Made by a program: the position numbers and the translations under genes. DNA of 6,104 nt from Candidatus Adiutrix sp. (GTDB lineage Bacteria > Desulfobacterota > Desulfarculia > Adiutricales > Adiutricaceae): assembly GCA_031283395.1 (NCBI GenBank), contig JAITBV010000041.1:1-6104 (forward strand), written 5' to 3'. Each line of letters starts with the position of its first letter. Positions within the stretch are counted from its first letter, which is position 1. Shown piece after piece: positions 5,404 through 6,104 of this stretch. The notes beneath the pieces are model-generated. The model had not been told where the DNA came from. It saw only the letters and a program-made list of their open reading frames with translations, and ran no database searches.

Positions 5404-5454
5404 AAAAAGTTGTTGATATATCGGTATTTTGCCAGGAATGATCGCGGGTTCACT

Positions 5455-5832
5455 ATGGGCGGAAAAGAAATCGACCTCGAAAGGATCGAACCGGATTTCG
5501 ACAAGGCCGGGGGCCTGGTGCCCGCCGTGGCCCAGGACGCCGCCACCGGGGAGATCCTCATGCTGGCCTACATGAACCGCGAAGCCTTTGACCGGACCCT
5601 GGCCACGGGCGAGGCCCATTATTGGAGCCGCTCCCGCCGGGTCTTGTGGCACAAGGGCGGAGGCCGGAGCGGCCGGGTGCAGAAGGTCCGGGAGCTGCGC
5701 CTGGACTGCGACCTGGACACCGTGCTCCTGAAAATCGAACAGGTGGGCGGCATCTCCTGCCACACCGGCCGGCGCACCTGCTTTCACTATCTCCTGGGCC
5801 CGGACGGCCGCTTCCGGCTGGCGGAGGACTGA
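5455..5832 (+). CDS. hisI: phosphoribosyl-AMP cyclohydrolase (125 aa)
   Basis: It opens the adenine ring of phosphoribosyl-AMP, the third step of histidine biosynthesis, in the cytoplasm. The protein shows the family motifs in order: MLAYMN (36-41), AHYWSRSR (54-61), LWHKG (64-68), VQKV, and DCDLD (84-88), whose Asp residues bind Mg and whose Cys85 helps bind Zn. [10 protein letters not shown] (101-110) supplies Cys102 and Cys109 for Zn. It is a stand-alone HisI with no HisE pyrophosphohydrolase fused at the C-terminus. The ATG at 5455 gives the normal length. Extending the frame to 5326 adds 43 residues of non-homologous, promoter-containing sequence. The Shine-Dalgarno is poor: AGGA at 5434-5437 lies 17 bases away. 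The stop codon shares one base with the hisG start, indicating an operon. Confidence 0.95.
   Translation: MGGKEIDLERIEPDFDKAGGLVPAVAQDAATGEILMLAYMNREAFDRTLATGEAHYWSRSRRVLWHKGGGRSGRVQKVRELRLDCDLDTVLLKIEQVGGISCHTGRRTCFHYLLGPDGRFRLAED
5823..5827 (+). promoter_or_regulatory. hisG ribosome binding site inside the hisI end
   Basis: GGAGG lies 4 bases before the ATG at 5832, a short but usable spacing. With the TGATG overlap it supports coupled translation of hisG with hisI. Confidence 0.55.
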
Positions 5833-6104
5833 TGACCCGGACCATCGCCCTGGGCCTGCCGAAGGGCTCCCTGGAAAAATCCACCCTGGAACTGTTCGCC
5901 CGGGCCGGCTGGCACATAGCGGCCAGCGAGCGCAACTACTTTCCCGACATCGACGACCCGGAGATAATCTGCACCCTGGTCAAGGCCAAGGAAATGGCCC
6001 CCTACGTGGCCGGCGGCACCCTGGACGCCGGCCTGACCGGCCGGGACTGGTGCGTGGAATATGACGCGGACGTGGTGGTGGTGGAAGACCTGATCTATTC
6101 CAAG
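5832..6104 (+). CDS. hisG: ATP phosphoribosyltransferase (partial, N-terminal 91 aa)
   Basis: HisG joins ATP and PRPP to make phosphoribosyl-ATP, the first and feedback-controlled step of histidine biosynthesis. The visible 91 residues carry GLPKGSLE (8-15), FPDIDDPEI (37-45) and DAGLTGRDW (65-73), all typical of HisG N-terminal domain I. The gene runs off the right edge, so it cannot be seen whether it is the long form with its own regulatory domain or the short form that needs HisZ. It starts in a TGATG overlap with hisI, so the first and third pathway enzymes are encoded side by side and probably co-translated. Confidence 0.95.
   Translation, partial: MTRTIALGLPKGSLEKSTLELFARAGWHIAASERNYFPDIDDPEIICTLVKAKEMAPYVAGGTLDAGLTGRDWCVEYDADVVVVEDLIYSK

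Noticed and set aside
5326..5454. Upstream in-frame extension of hisI
   Set aside because: It includes the TTGCCT/TATAAT promoter and adds residues not found in HisI; the ATG at 5455 gives the normal 125 aa.
5278..5787. N-terminal extension of tpiA by 170 codons
   Set aside because: It runs antisense through hisI and the intergenic promoters. The TIM N-terminus and AAGGAG fix the start at 5277.

Overview
The window is a GC-rich bacterial chromosome segment. Four housekeeping genes flank a two-gene cassette of tandem-repeat proteins. The HisI/HisG pair and the TIM and MtaB sequence styles fit a delta-proteobacterial (Desulfobacterota-type) genome. That assignment is inferred from protein flavour and composition only, so it is tentative.

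Layout. Positions 1-1071 (minus) hold most of a MiaB-family tRNA methylthiotransferase, best called MtaB, whose C-terminus runs off the left edge. A 129-bp divergent gap (1072-1200) carries a good -10 box and an A/T palindrome. Two paralogous plus-strand genes follow, at 1201-2739 (512 aa) and 2736-4445 (569 aa), sharing a 4-bp ATGA overlap. Each encodes an N-terminal membrane anchor, a shared head module, a WG/KWG repeat array (10 and 11 clear units of about 35 residues) and a shared 81-residue C-terminal module. Two hairpins fill the short convergent gap (4446-4521). Triosephosphate isomerase (tpiA) lies on the minus strand at 4522-5277. A 177-bp divergent promoter region (5278-5454) leads to hisI (5455-5832, plus) and the start of hisG (5832-6104, cut by the right edge), which overlap by one base.

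The flanking genes are ordinary metabolism: tRNA modification, glycolysis/gluconeogenesis and histidine biosynthesis. The WG-repeat pair is the unusual part. It is less GC-rich than its neighbours and lies opposite in strand to mtaB and tpiA on either side. It shows clear traces of duplication, unit gain or loss, and uneven homogenisation: the head modules are almost identical (2 mismatches in 181 bp) while the tails have diverged (27 in 243 bp). The biochemical function of the pair cannot be read from the sequence. The most defensible picture is two co-translated, membrane-anchored beta-repeat proteins that probably act outside the cytoplasm.
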